Below, one piece after another: positions 43,631 through 52,214 of a DNA stretch of 64,000 nt. Each line of letters opens with the position of its first letter. Position 1 is the stretch's first letter. The translations under genes were made by a program, and so were the position numbers. Source of the stretch: Actinacidiphila sp965342175. GTDB taxonomy: Bacteria; Actinomycetota; Actinomycetes; Streptomycetales; Streptomycetaceae. The notes below the pieces were generated by a model. The model had not been told where the DNA came from. It was given only the letters and a program-made list of their open reading frames with translations, and did no database searches. Location of the stretch: assembly GCF_965342175.1 (NCBI RefSeq), contig NZ_CBDRBL010000008.1, positions 62,001-126,000 on the forward strand, in the 5' to 3' direction.

Positions 43631-45377
43631 GGCGCTGCGAGGTCGGCCGCCTGGTCGCCTCCCACCGCGGCCGCCCGGGAGGGGCGGCACGGCGGCGGAC
43701 ATGGCGGTCGGGGCGGGCGCCGGAAAAGCGATCGGGGTGCGTGCGCGCCGCACCTCGGATGCGATGGCGTACGCGTCCTCCCGCGCCGACGGCCGAGCGG
43801 CAGGGGACCCGGGGCGGTGGCGTCGGGGCGGGCGCCTCGCGTCCCGGTCGCACCGCCCCCCCGCGGCGGCGCGCGCCCCGGGGCGAGGGCCTCGGTGAGG
43901 ACGCGGGGGACCGGCTGCGCACAGCCGCGCCCACCCGTGGGCCCCCGCACCAGGCCGGAGGCCGAGCGTGCCATACAGCTGTGCGCGCCCACCCGGCGCC
44001 CAGGTACTCCTGCTCGCGCATGTCGCACCACGCCGGGATGTCGAGCCGGGCGGCCTCGTCGTCGGAGAGCACCGACACGATCCCGCCCACCGGCACGTCC
44101 CCGATGACCTTCGCCAGCTCGATGACCGGAATCGGGCACCGCTTGCCGAGGGAGTCCACGACGAGATCCGGCCCGCCCTCCTCCTCGACCGCCTCCTTCG
44201 CGGACGGGCGCGCCGCCGGCCCTGACCCCGGCGTCGGCGCGCCGAGCCGCTCGCGCACCGCACGCACCACGCCGGGCAGCACCTCGAGGAAGCGGTCGAC
44301 GTCCCCCGCCTCCGTCCCCGCCGGCAGCGAGACCCGCACGTTCCCCTCGGAGAGCACGCCCATCGCCTTGAGCACATGGCTCGGAGTCAGTGTGCTGGCC
44401 GTGCACGAGGACCCCGAGGACACGGAGAAGCCCTCCCGGTCCAGTTCGTGCAGCAGGGCCTCGCCGTCCACGTAGAGGCAGGAGAAGGTCACCACGTTCG
44501 GCAGCCGCAGTTCGGGGTGCCCCACCACCTCGACGTCCGGGACGAGTTCGGGCACCGCGGCACGGATGCGGCCGACAAGGGCGGACAGCCGCGCCGCTTC
44601 CGCCGCGGCCTCGGCGCGCACCGCCCGCAGGGAGGCGGCCGCGGCGACGATCGCGGGGAGGTTCTCGAAGCCGGGCGCGCGGCCCGACTCCCGTTCGTCC
44701 GCGGGTCCCTGGGACGCGAAGCGGGTTCCCTTGCGGACCGCCAGCAGACCCACCCCGGACGGCCCGCCCCACTTGTGGGCGCTCGCCGCCAGCAGCGACC
44801 AGCTCCCCGGCACCGCTCCCCAGCCCAGCGACTGGGCGGCGTCGACCAGCAGCGGCACACCCGCCGCCTGGCACAGCTCCGCGACCTCCTCGACCGGCTG
44901 CACCGTGCCGACTTCGTGGTTGGCGGACTGCAGGCAGGCCAGCGCGGTGTCCTCGCGCAGCGCCGCGCCGAAGGCGCCCGCGTCGACCAGTCCGGTGCGG
45001 TCGGTGCCGACCTGCGTGACGTCGGCGTCCTCTCCGCCCTGCGCGTGGTTCACCGTGTACGACGCCGCGTGCAGCACGCAGGAGTGCTCGACGGCGGAGA
45101 CGACCACATGCCGGCCCACCCGGCGCCGGCCGGCGAGCGCCCCGGCCACTCCCGCGTGGACGGCACGTGTACCCGAAGGAGTGAAAACGAGTTCGTCCGG
45201 ACGGCACCCGACGGCGTCCGCGGCGGCCTCCCGGGCGGCGTCGAGCAGCAGCCGCGCGCGGCGCCCCTCGCGGTAGAGCCGGGAGGGGTCGGCCCACCCT
45301 TCGTCGAGGGCGGCGAGGAGGGCCTGCCTGGCGACGGGATGCAGCGGTGCGGCGGACGCGGCGTCGAAGTAGGGCAC
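43575..45377 (-). CDS. Cysteine desulfurase fused to a TusA-like sulfurtransferase, C-terminus extended by readthrough
   Basis: Residues 1-375 are a class-V PLP desulfurase: VPYFDAASAAPLHP start, VVVSAVEHSCVLHAA, PLP Lys in LAASAHKWGGPSGVGLLA (near 205) and the sulfur-accepting Cys in VSSGSSCTASTLTPSHVL (near 320). Residues 395-465 are a TusA/SirA domain: VVDSLGKRCPIPVIELAKVI with the persulfide Cys. Together they mobilise sulfur from cysteine. After DMREQEYLGAGWARTAVW, at about residue 467, the remaining 130 residues are Arg/Pro/Gly-rich and unlike protein. They overlap the kinase gene's 3' end and read to 43575. A frameshift or deletion near 43970-43985 has probably removed the normal stop. 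GTG 45377 is the start. Confidence 0.85.
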   Translation of the reverse strand: MPYFDAASAAPLHPVARQALLAALDEGWADPSRLYREGRRARLLLDAAREAAADAVGCRPDELVFTPSGTRAVHAGVAGALAGRRRVGRHVVVSAVEHSCVLHAASYTVNHAQGGEDADVTQVGTDRTGLVDAGAFGAALREDTALACLQSANHEVGTVQPVEEVAELCQAAGVPLLVDAAQSLGWGAVPGSWSLLAASAHKWGGPSGVGLLAVRKGTRFASQGPADERESGRAPGFENLPAIVAAAASLRAVRAEAAAEAARLSALVGRIRAAVPELVPDVEVVGHPELRLPNVVTFSCLYVDGEALLHELDREGFSVSSGSSCTASTLTPSHVLKAMGVLSEGNVRVSLPAGTEAGDVDRFLEVLPGVVRAVRERLGAPTPGSGPAARPSAKEAVEEEGGPDLVVDSLGKRCPIPVIELAKVIGDVPVGGIVSVLSDDEAARLDIPAWCDMREQEYLGAGWARTAVWHARPPAWCGGPRVGAAVRSRSPASSPRPSPRGARRRGGAVRPGREAPAPTPPPRVPCRSAVGAGGRVRHRIRGAARTHPDRFSGARPDRHVRRRAAPPGRPRWEATRRPTSQRLSEGARGPPRPRPRRRPW

Positions 45378-45430
45378 GTGGTGAACGCTACGCCCCGGTG
45401 CCCCGGCGAGCGTCTGGGGACCAGTCAAAA

Positions 45431-45488
45431 GCCCCCGAAACGGGGCCCTCCGCAGGTGCGGAGCGGTGCCCGACACCCCTTCGGGGGC
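45431..45488 (-). other. Multi-stem RNA-like element followed by a U-tract, upstream of the desulfurase gene
   Basis: GCCCCCGAA (45431-45439) pairs with TTCGGGGGC (45480-45488). Inside, CGGG/CCCG and CTCCGC/GCGGAG with an AGGT loop make further stems. On the minus strand the structure ends in TTTT at 45430-45427, about 50 bases before the start codon at 45377. This looks like an intrinsic terminator or attenuator in the 5' leader of that gene. No known riboswitch was recognised. Confidence 0.5.
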
Positions 45489-45645
45489 CGCCCCGGCGCG
45501 TTGGCCCCCCTCCCCGCGCGCCCCAAAATCGAGTCCAGTAGGGTTTGGTCCGCATAAACATCCACACCACTGCCCGCGCCAGGGCGACCGACCAGCACAG
45601 GCCGGGCATCCGGACGCGTGGGCGAGACTCTCGGGAAGGCGCTAC

Positions 45646-46611
45646 GTGAGTCCCTACGGCTCCGACCGCTCGTCGCGGCGCCCGATGCGGCGGATTCTGC
45701 CGCAGGCGCTGGCCGCGGGCCTGGTCCTTGCGACCGCCACCGGTTGCACATACGAGGACTTCCCCCGCCTCGGCATGCCCAGCCCCGTCACGGAGCAGGC
45801 ACCGCGAATCCTGTCCCTCTGGCAGGGCTCCTGGGCCGCCGCGTTGGCGGTCGGCGTGCTCGTGTGGGGTCTGATCATCTGGAGCATCTTCTTCCACCGG
45901 CGCAGCCGCACGAAGGTGGAGGTCCCGCCCCAGGTCCGCTACAACATGCCGATCGAGGCGCTCTTCACCACGGTCCCGCTCGTCATCATCTCGGTGCTCT
46001 TCTACTTCACCGCCCGGGACGAGTCCAAGCTGCTGGAGACCTCGGCGCGCCCCGACCACGTCGTCAACGTGGTCGGCTTCCAGTGGAGCTGGGCCTTCAA
46101 CTACGTCGAGGACGTGGACGGCAACCCGTCGACGCCGGCGGCCGGCACGGTGCCCGCGGAGCTGTCCTCGATCCCCGCGAAGAAGCTGGACGCCCCCGCG
46201 GGCGCCGACGGCGTCTACGACTACGGCACGCCGGCGACGCGGAACCCGGACACCGGCAACCCGGGCCCCACGCTGTGGCTCCCCAAGGGCGAGTCGGTCA
46301 GGTTCGTCCTCACCTCGCGTGACGTCATCCACTCCTTCTGGGTGGTCCCCTTCCTGATGAAGATGGACGTCATCCCCGGCCACACCAACGTCTTCCAGGT
46401 GACCCCCAGCAAGGAGGGCACCTTCGTCGGCAAGTGCGCCGAGCTGTGCGGCGTGGACCACTCCCGGATGCTCTTCAACGTCAAGGTCGTCTCCCCCGAG
46501 GAGTACAGGCAGCACCTGAAGGACCTGGCGGACAAGGGCCAGACCGGTTACGTCCCGGCAGGCATTGCCACCACGGGCAACGCCAAGAACGCGGAGACCA
46601 AGACCCAGTGA
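45646..46611 (+). CDS. ctaC: Cytochrome c oxidase subunit II
   Basis: A 321-residue subunit of the aa3 oxidase. The signal sequence ends in the lipobox ATGC (Cys about residue 36, TATGCTYEDF), so it is a lipoprotein. Two membrane helices follow (about 65-87 and 110-130). The CuA domain has its ligands in DVIHSFWVVPF and CAELCGVDHSRMLF (Cys-x3-Cys-x3-His-x2-Met, near residue 270). An insertion around residues 160-205 (Pro/Ala-rich) is typical of actinobacteria and may contact the cytochrome cc. GTG 45646 has GGGAAGG upstream. It begins the ctaC-ctaD-ctaF operon, overlapping ctaD by four bases. A TAGGGT at about 45539 may be its -10. Confidence 0.96.
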   Translation: MSPYGSDRSSRRPMRRILPQALAAGLVLATATGCTYEDFPRLGMPSPVTEQAPRILSLWQGSWAAALAVGVLVWGLIIWSIFFHRRSRTKVEVPPQVRYNMPIEALFTTVPLVIISVLFYFTARDESKLLETSARPDHVVNVVGFQWSWAFNYVEDVDGNPSTPAAGTVPAELSSIPAKKLDAPAGADGVYDYGTPATRNPDTGNPGPTLWLPKGESVRFVLTSRDVIHSFWVVPFLMKMDVIPGHTNVFQVTPSKEGTFVGKCAELCGVDHSRMLFNVKVVSPEEYRQHLKDLADKGQTGYVPAGIATTGNAKNAETKTQ

Positions 46612-48350
46612 GCATTCTCAACGAACCCCACGGTGCGGCCGCCGCGCACGGCGACGTGTACGCGGACGAGCTGCCGGTCCGCACCAAGCAGCCCGGCAAC
46701 GTCGTCGTCAAGTGGCTGACCACCACCGACCACAAGACGATCGGCACGCTCTACCTGGCGACGTCGTTCTTCTTCTTCCTCATCGGTGGCGTGATGGCGC
46801 TCGTCATGCGCGCCGAACTCGCCCGCCCCGGCACGCAGGTGGTGTCGAACGAGCAGTTCAACCAGCTCTTCACGATGCACGGCACCGTGATGCTGCTGAT
46901 GTTCGCGACCCCGCTCTTCGCCGGCTTCGCGAACTGGATCATGCCGCTCCAGATCGGCGCGCCCGACGTCGCCTTCCCGCGGCTGAACATGTTCGCCTAC
47001 TGGCTCTACCTGTTCGGCTCGCTGATCGCCGTCGCCGGCTTCCTCACCCCGCAGGGCGCCGCCGACTTCGGCTGGTTCGCCTACTCCCCGCTGACCGACG
47101 CGGTCCGCTCCCCGGGCATCGGCGGCGACCTGTGGATCATGGGTCTGGCGTTCTCCGGTTTCGGTACGATCCTCGGCTCGGTCAACTTCATCACCACGAT
47201 CATCTGCATGCGCGCTCCCGGCATGACGATGTTCCGTATGCCGATCTTCACCTGGAACGTGCTGCTCACCGGTGTGCTGGTGCTCTTCGCCTTCCCGGTG
47301 CTGGCCGCCGCGCTGCTGGCCCTGGAGGCCGACCGCAAGTTCGGCGCGCATGTGTTCGACGCCGCCAACGGCGGCGCCTTGCTCTGGCAACACCTCTTCT
47401 GGTTCTTCGGGCACCCAGAGGTGTACATCATCGCGCTGCCGTTCTTCGGCATCATCAGTGAGGTCATCCCGGTCTTCTCCCGGAAGCCGATGTTCGGCTA
47501 CGTCAGCCTCATCGCGGCGACGATCTCCATCGCCGGCCTCTCGGCGACGGTGTGGGCCCACCACATGTACGTCACCGGTGGTGTGCTGCTGCCGTTCTTC
47601 TCCTTCATGACCTTCCTGATCGCGGTGCCGACCGGTGTGAAGTTCTTCAACTGGATCGGCACGATGTGGAAGGGCTCACTGAGCTTCGAGACACCGATGC
47701 TCTGGGCGATCGGCTTCCTGATCACCTTCACCTTCGGTGGTCTGACCGGTGTCATCCTGGCCTCGCCGCCGCTGGACTTCCACGTCTCGGACTCCTACTT
47801 CGTGGTGGCGCACTTCCACTACGTCGTCTTCGGAACGGTCGTCTTCGCGATGTTCTCCGGCTTCCACTTCTGGTGGCCGAAGTTCACCGGCAAGATGCTC
47901 GACGAGCGCCTCGGCAAGATCACCTTCTGGACGCTGTTCATCGGCTTCCACGGCACCTTCCTCGTCCAGCACTGGCTGGGCGCCGAGGGCATGCCCCGCC
48001 GCTACGCGGACTACCTGAACGCGGACGGCTTCACCACGCTGAACACCATCTCGACCATCAGCTCCTTCCTGCTGGGCCTGTCGATCCTGCCGTTCATCTA
48101 CAACGTGTGGAAGACGGCGAAGTACGGCAAGCAGGTCGAGGTCGACGACCCGTGGGGCTACGGCCGCTCGTTGGAGTGGGCGACCTCCTGCCCGCCGCCG
48201 CGGCACAACTTCCTCACGCTGCCGCGCATCCGGTCCGAATCCCCGGCGTTCGACCTCCACCACCCGGAGATCGCCGCCCTGGACCAGCTGGAGAACGTCG
48301 GCGCGGCCCCGGCCGTCTCCGGCGGCGACGAGAAGGAGAGCGGCAAGTGA
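46608..48350 (+). CDS. ctaD: Cytochrome c oxidase subunit I
   Basis: A 580-residue, twelve-helix haem-copper oxidase core that reduces O2 to water and pumps protons. Haem a ligand His lies in LFTMHGTVMLL (near 80). The CuB/Tyr cross-link site is WFFGHPEVYIIALP (near 270), CuB His pair is in VWAHHMYVTGG (near 320), the K-channel Lys in PTGVKFFNWIG, and haem ligands in YFVVAHFHYVVFG (near 405). The C-terminal 60 residues are a cytosolic tail (LEWATSCPPPRHNF) normal for the family. GTG 46608 overlaps the ctaC stop (GTGA), and the stop overlaps ctaF the same way, so translation is coupled. Confidence 0.98.
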   Translation: MSILNEPHGAAAAHGDVYADELPVRTKQPGNVVVKWLTTTDHKTIGTLYLATSFFFFLIGGVMALVMRAELARPGTQVVSNEQFNQLFTMHGTVMLLMFATPLFAGFANWIMPLQIGAPDVAFPRLNMFAYWLYLFGSLIAVAGFLTPQGAADFGWFAYSPLTDAVRSPGIGGDLWIMGLAFSGFGTILGSVNFITTIICMRAPGMTMFRMPIFTWNVLLTGVLVLFAFPVLAAALLALEADRKFGAHVFDAANGGALLWQHLFWFFGHPEVYIIALPFFGIISEVIPVFSRKPMFGYVSLIAATISIAGLSATVWAHHMYVTGGVLLPFFSFMTFLIAVPTGVKFFNWIGTMWKGSLSFETPMLWAIGFLITFTFGGLTGVILASPPLDFHVSDSYFVVAHFHYVVFGTVVFAMFSGFHFWWPKFTGKMLDERLGKITFWTLFIGFHGTFLVQHWLGAEGMPRRYADYLNADGFTTLNTISTISSFLLGLSILPFIYNVWKTAKYGKQVEVDDPWGYGRSLEWATSCPPPRHNFLTLPRIRSESPAFDLHHPEIAALDQLENVGAAPAVSGGDEKESGK

Positions 48351-48745
48351 AGTTCCAGGGCAAGCTCTTCCTGTGGCTGTCCGTCTTCTTCCTGGGCATG
48401 GCCATCGTGTACGGCCTGTGGTCCAGGGAGCCGGTCGGCACCACGGCGCTCTTCCTCTCCTTCGGCCTCGCCGTGATGGTCGGCTTCTACCTGGCCTTCA
48501 CCGCCCGGCGCGCCGACACCGGCGCCCAGGACCGCGAGGACGCGGACGTCGCGGACGACTCCGGCGAGCTGGGCTTCTTCAGCCCGCACAGCTGGCAGCC
48601 GCTGCTGCTGGCCTTCGGTGGCGCCCTGGCCTTCCTGGGCATCATCTTCGGCTGGTGGCTGATCTACTTCTCGTCCCCCTTCATCCTCGTCGGCCTGTGG
48701 GGCTGGGTCTTCGAGTACTACAGGGGTGAGAACCGCACCCAGTGA
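48347..48745 (+). CDS. ctaF: Cytochrome c oxidase subunit IV (actinobacterial)
   Basis: A 132-residue small membrane subunit with four helices (about residues 7-25, 33-51, 82-99 and 100-122). It shows the family's acidic loop (GAQDREDADVADDSGELGF) and ends EYYRGENRTQ. It stabilises the oxidase in the actinobacterial bc1-aa3 supercomplex. GTG 48347 overlaps the ctaD stop. The operon ends with a hairpin 25 bases later. Confidence 0.95.
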   Translation: MKFQGKLFLWLSVFFLGMAIVYGLWSREPVGTTALFLSFGLAVMVGFYLAFTARRADTGAQDREDADVADDSGELGFFSPHSWQPLLLAFGGALAFLGIIFGWWLIYFSSPFILVGLWGWVFEYYRGENRTQ

Positions 48746-48769
48746 GCGCCCCGCGTCCACGTACCGCAC

Positions 48770-48810
48770 GGCGACGGCCCGGAACCCCGGCAGGGGTCCG
48801 GGCCGTCGCC
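48770..48810 (+). terminator. Hairpin terminator after ctaF
   Basis: GGCGACGGCCCGG (48770-48782) pairs with CCGGGCCGTCGCC (48798-48810). The loop can form a further CCCC/GGGG stem. Confidence 0.85.
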
Positions 48811-48851
48811 CGTTCGTACGCGCTCGACGGGCGCCGGAGATCGCCGGTGCT

Positions 48852-48857
48852 TAGCGT
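48852..48857 (+). promoter_or_regulatory. -10 box of the L,D-transpeptidase gene
   Basis: TAGCGT lies seven bases before ATG 48865, so the mRNA should start at the ATG and be leaderless. Confidence 0.5.
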
Positions 48858-48864
48858 GGTGACC

Positions 48865-50130
48865 ATGGGTCACTTTTCTCCGCGCCGCATGGCGACCGCG
48901 ATCGTCGCAGTGACACTCTCCGCGCCGCTGGCCTCCTGTACGGGCAGCGGCGACCCCCTCGCCAACGCCCCCTACGACGCGGTCGGCCAGGTCGTGTGGA
49001 CCGGGGGAGTCACCGGGTCGAAGAAGGCCGACCCCAAGAAGCCGCTGGAGATCACCGTCAAGGGTGAAGGCAACCGCATCACCGATGTGACGGCCTCCGA
49101 CGGCTCGGGACGCTATGTGGGCGGGCGGCTGTCCGCGGACGGCAAGCGCTGGCGCAGCACGTCGAAGCTCTCCGGCGCGACCCACTACGTCGTGAAGGTG
49201 ACCACCGAGGACGCGAAGGGCCGTCAGGGACGCAAGACGCTCACCGTCGACACCACCGGGACCAAACGCCACCTGAAGGTCACCTTCGGCCCGGAAAGCG
49301 GCACCTACGGCGTCGGCCAGCCCATCACGGCCGAGCTGAGCACCGCCGTCAAGGACACCCTCAGCCGGAGCGTGGTCGAGCGCAACCTGCACGTCAACGC
49401 CTCGCCGGCGGCCGACGAGGGCGCCTGGTACTGGGTCGACGACAAGACCCTGCACTACCGCCCGCGCACCTACTGGCCCGCGAACGCCCGCATCGAGGTG
49501 CGCAGCACCCTGGACGACGTGCACATCAAGGGCTCGCTCTACGGGGCCGATGTCAAGCCGCTGACCCTGCGCACCGGCGACCGCATCGAGGCCGTCACCG
49601 ACGCCGCCGCGCACACCATGACCTTCAAGCGCAACGGCAAGCTCGTCCGCACCATCCCGGTGACGACCGGCAAGCCCGGCTTCTCCACCCGCAACGGCAT
49701 CAAGGTGGTGCTGGGGCAGGAGGCCAACGTGCGGATGCGCAGCGAGACCGTCGGCATCGCCTCCGGCAGCTCCGAGTCCTACGACCTGCCCGTCCAGTGG
49801 GCCACCCGCGTCACCTGGAGCGGGGAGTACGTGCACGCGGCGCCGTGGTCGGTGGGCTCGCAGGGGATCGCCAACGTCAGCCACGGCTGCGTCGGCATGA
49901 GCACCGAGAACGCCCGCTGGTTCTTCGACAACGTGCGCGTCGGCGACGTGGTGTCGGTCGTCAACAGCCTGGGCGAGGACATGCCCGCCTTCGGCAACGG
50001 CTTCGGCGACTGGAACCTGTCCTGGAGCGAGTGGCGCAAGGGAAGCGCGACGGGAACGCGCAAGGGCGCCGACCCGGCCGTGGCCGACCGTACCGACGCC
50101 CCTGAGGCCCGACTGCGGCCCGAGATGTGA
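48865..50130 (+). CDS. L,D-transpeptidase lipoprotein with Ig-like domains (YkuD)
   Basis: A 421-residue cell-wall enzyme that makes 3-3 peptidoglycan cross-links and is insensitive to most penicillins. Signal peptide and lipobox LASC (Cys about residue 26) anchor it outside the membrane. Two Ig-like domains follow (about 40-150 and 150-260), as in mycobacterial LdtMt2. The catalytic YkuD domain follows, with the active site in NVSHGCVGMSTENARWFF (His-Gly-Cys near residue 345) and the upstream EYVHAAPWSVGSQG His. ATG 48865 is chosen because the -10 box is seven bases away. It sits between the two halves of the respiratory cluster. Confidence 0.94.
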   Translation: MGHFSPRRMATAIVAVTLSAPLASCTGSGDPLANAPYDAVGQVVWTGGVTGSKKADPKKPLEITVKGEGNRITDVTASDGSGRYVGGRLSADGKRWRSTSKLSGATHYVVKVTTEDAKGRQGRKTLTVDTTGTKRHLKVTFGPESGTYGVGQPITAELSTAVKDTLSRSVVERNLHVNASPAADEGAWYWVDDKTLHYRPRTYWPANARIEVRSTLDDVHIKGSLYGADVKPLTLRTGDRIEAVTDAAAHTMTFKRNGKLVRTIPVTTGKPGFSTRNGIKVVLGQEANVRMRSETVGIASGSSESYDLPVQWATRVTWSGEYVHAAPWSVGSQGIANVSHGCVGMSTENARWFFDNVRVGDVVSVVNSLGEDMPAFGNGFGDWNLSWSEWRKGSATGTRKGADPAVADRTDAPEARLRPEM

Positions 50131-50132
50131 CG

Positions 50133-50534
50133 CTACGCGTCGACGGCCAGCCGCTGCCGCAGCAGCCCCGTCAGAGCCTCGCTCAGCTCGACCGGGTCGA
50201 CCGGGTGGCTCACCGCCGCGTCGGCCCGGCTCCAACTGGCCAGCCAGGCGTCCTGGGGACGCCCGATGAGCACCAGCACCGGCGGGCAGCGGAAGATCTC
50301 GTCCTTGACCTGACGGCACACACCCATGCCGCCGGCGGGGACGGCCTCGCCGTCGAACACGCAGGCGTCGACGCCGCCGTGCTCCAGCGCGCTGAGGACG
50401 GCCGGGAGGGTCGCGCACTCCTGGTACTCGACCGGCGGCAGGTCGCTCGCCGGGCGGCGGCCGACGGCCAGACGGACCTGTTCCCGGGTGTTCCTGTCGT
50501 CGCTGTAGACCAGCACCGTCGCGGTCGTCTGCAT
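50133..50534 (-). CDS. Response-regulator-like (pseudo-receiver) protein
   Basis: A 133-residue single domain with the receiver layout: VLVYSDDRNTREQVRLAVG (acidic pair near residues 11-12), DACVFDGEAVPAGGMGVCRQ with an Asp near 60 at the phosphorylation position, PPVLVLIGRPQDAWLAS, and AAVSHPVDPVELSEAL where the conserved Lys is replaced. Loss of the Lys and unusual loops suggest it may not be phosphorylated normally. No output domain is present. It converges with the L,D-transpeptidase gene (two-base gap) and is divergent from ctaE. It is conserved beside ctaE in Streptomyces as far as I recall. Confidence 0.78.
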   Translation of the reverse strand: MQTTATVLVYSDDRNTREQVRLAVGRRPASDLPPVEYQECATLPAVLSALEHGGVDACVFDGEAVPAGGMGVCRQVKDEIFRCPPVLVLIGRPQDAWLASWSRADAAVSHPVDPVELSEALTGLLRQRLAVDA

Positions 50535-50703
50535 CCGTGCCTCCTCGCCCTCGTGGAGTCGCCTGCCTGTGGCCGAACCTTACTCCCGAGCAAGGGGCTT
50601 CGAGGAGGGTTAGCTCCTTCGAGCGACGCCCTTCCCTACCTCAAGGGCCTTGACACACCGAATGGCACCCCCCGGAGTGAGCGCGGGATAAGCGACCGAC
50701 ATA

Positions 50704-51324
50704 ATGTCGGGCGTGGCGACAGCAACAGCAGTAGAAACCGGGCACGCGCACCCGTCGGTCAACCGGCCGAACCTCACCAGCGTCGGAACCATCATCTGGC
50801 TGAGTTCCGAGCTGATGTTCTTCGCGGCCCTCTTCGCGATGTACTTCACCCTTCGCTCGGTGACGGGTGCCGAGTACTGGAAGGCGCACGCCGACTTCCT
50901 GGACATCCCGTTCTCGGCGACGAACACCACGATCCTCGTGCTCTCCTCCTTCACCTGCCAGATGGGTGTCTTCGCCGCGGAGCGCGGCGATGTGAAGAAG
51001 CTGCGCTCGTGGTTCGTCGTGACCTTCGTCATGGGCGCGGTCTTCATCGGCGGTCAGATCTTCGAGTACACCAACCTGGTCAAGGAGCACGGGCTCTCGC
51101 TCTCCTCCGACCCCTACGGTTCGGTGTTCTACCTGACCACCGGCTTCCACGGTCTGCACGTGACGGGTGGTCTCATCGCCTTCCTGCTGGTCCTGGGACG
51201 GACCTACGCGGCACGGCGGTTCACCCACGAGCAGGCCACCGCGGCCATCGTCGTGTCCTACTACTGGCACTTCGTCGATGTCGTCTGGATCGGCCTCTTC
51301 GCCACGATCTACCTGATCAAGTAG
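50704..51324 (+). CDS. ctaE: Cytochrome c oxidase subunit III
   Basis: A 206-residue, five-helix subunit of the aa3 oxidase. Helices lie at about 27-47, 68-88, 95-115, 140-160 and 178-200. Conserved points are WLSSELMFFAALFAMYF with its Glu, TTGFHGLHVTGGLIAF, and the C-terminal YYWHFVDVVWIGLF. The N-terminus is short, as in actinobacteria. ATG 50704 is used; a GTG nine bases later is possible. A TTGACA hexamer at 50650-50655 could be a -35 element. It is separated from ctaCDF by about 2 kb but heads the qcrCAB genes (80 bases to qcrC). Confidence 0.96.
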   Translation: MSGVATATAVETGHAHPSVNRPNLTSVGTIIWLSSELMFFAALFAMYFTLRSVTGAEYWKAHADFLDIPFSATNTTILVLSSFTCQMGVFAAERGDVKKLRSWFVVTFVMGAVFIGGQIFEYTNLVKEHGLSLSSDPYGSVFYLTTGFHGLHVTGGLIAFLLVLGRTYAARRFTHEQATAAIVVSYYWHFVDVVWIGLFATIYLIK

Positions 51325-51404
51325 TCGGACGCACGCGCGAGACGCGCACACGGCCACGACATCCAGAACCATCGACGCAAGAGATCCTGACACCGGGGTA
51401 ATCC

Positions 51405-52214
51405 GTGAAAAAGCTCTCCGCACGACGGCGCCACCCGCTGGCGGCGCTTGTCGTCCTACTTGTCGCGCTCACGGCCATCGGGGGGCTGTACGCCGCGCTC
51501 GCGCCGGCGCCCAAGGCGCAGGCCGACGACAGCTCCCAGTCCCTCGCCATCGAAGAGGGCAAGAAGCTGTACGCCGTGGGCTGCTCCAGCTGCCACGGTA
51601 CGTCGGGGCAGGGCAGCAGTGACGGCCCGAGCCTCGTCGGCGTCGGCTCCGCGGCCGTGGACTTCCAGGTCGGCACCGGCCGCATGCCGGCCCAGCAGCC
51701 CGGCGCCCAGGTGCCGCGCAAGAAGGTCATCTACACCCAGAAGCAGATCGACCAGCTCGCGGCGTACATCGCCTCGCTGGGCCCCGGCCCGGTCGCGCCC
51801 GACGAGGAGCAGTTCGACCCGTCCGGCGCCGACGCCGCGCGCGGCGGGGAGCTGTTCCGCACCAACTGCGCCCAGTGCCACAACTACCAGGGCAAGGGCG
51901 GCGCGCTGACGAACGGCAAGTACGCGCCCACCCTCGACGGCGTGAGCAACAAGCACCTGTTCGAGGCCATGCTCACCGGCCCGCAGAACATGCCGTCCTT
52001 CCCCGACACCACGATGCCGGAGGAGAACAAGCGGGAGATCATCGCGTACCTCAACGCCGTCAACGGCGAGGGATCGCCGAGCCCCGGCGGTATGTCGCTG
52101 GGCAGCCTCGGCCCGGTCACCGAGGGTCTCTTCGGTTGGATCTTCGGCCTCGGGGCCCTGATCGCCTGTGCCATTTGGCTCGCGGCCCACACCACCAAGG
52201 CGAAGAAGTCATGA
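51405..52214 (+). CDS. qcrC: Menaquinol-cytochrome c reductase, dihaem cytochrome cc subunit
   Basis: A 269-residue c-type cytochrome with two haem sites, VGCSSCHGTSG (near residue 61) and TNCAQCHNYQG (near 160). It links the bc1 complex directly to CuA of the oxidase, replacing soluble cytochrome c. An N-terminal signal anchor (residues 10-32, ALVVLLVALTAIGGLYAAL) and a C-terminal helix (GLFGWIFGLGALIACAIW) hold it in the membrane. GTG 51405 has GGGG upstream. The stop overlaps the qcrA start by four bases. Confidence 0.97.
   Translation: MKKLSARRRHPLAALVVLLVALTAIGGLYAALAPAPKAQADDSSQSLAIEEGKKLYAVGCSSCHGTSGQGSSDGPSLVGVGSAAVDFQVGTGRMPAQQPGAQVPRKKVIYTQKQIDQLAAYIASLGPGPVAPDEEQFDPSGADAARGGELFRTNCAQCHNYQGKGGALTNGKYAPTLDGVSNKHLFEAMLTGPQNMPSFPDTTMPEENKREIIAYLNAVNGEGSPSPGGMSLGSLGPVTEGLFGWIFGLGALIACAIWLAAHTTKAKKS

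Noticed and set aside
45482..46515. Minus-strand open frames across ctaC
   Set aside because: They are antisense shadows. The plus strand encodes subunit II with all CuA ligands.
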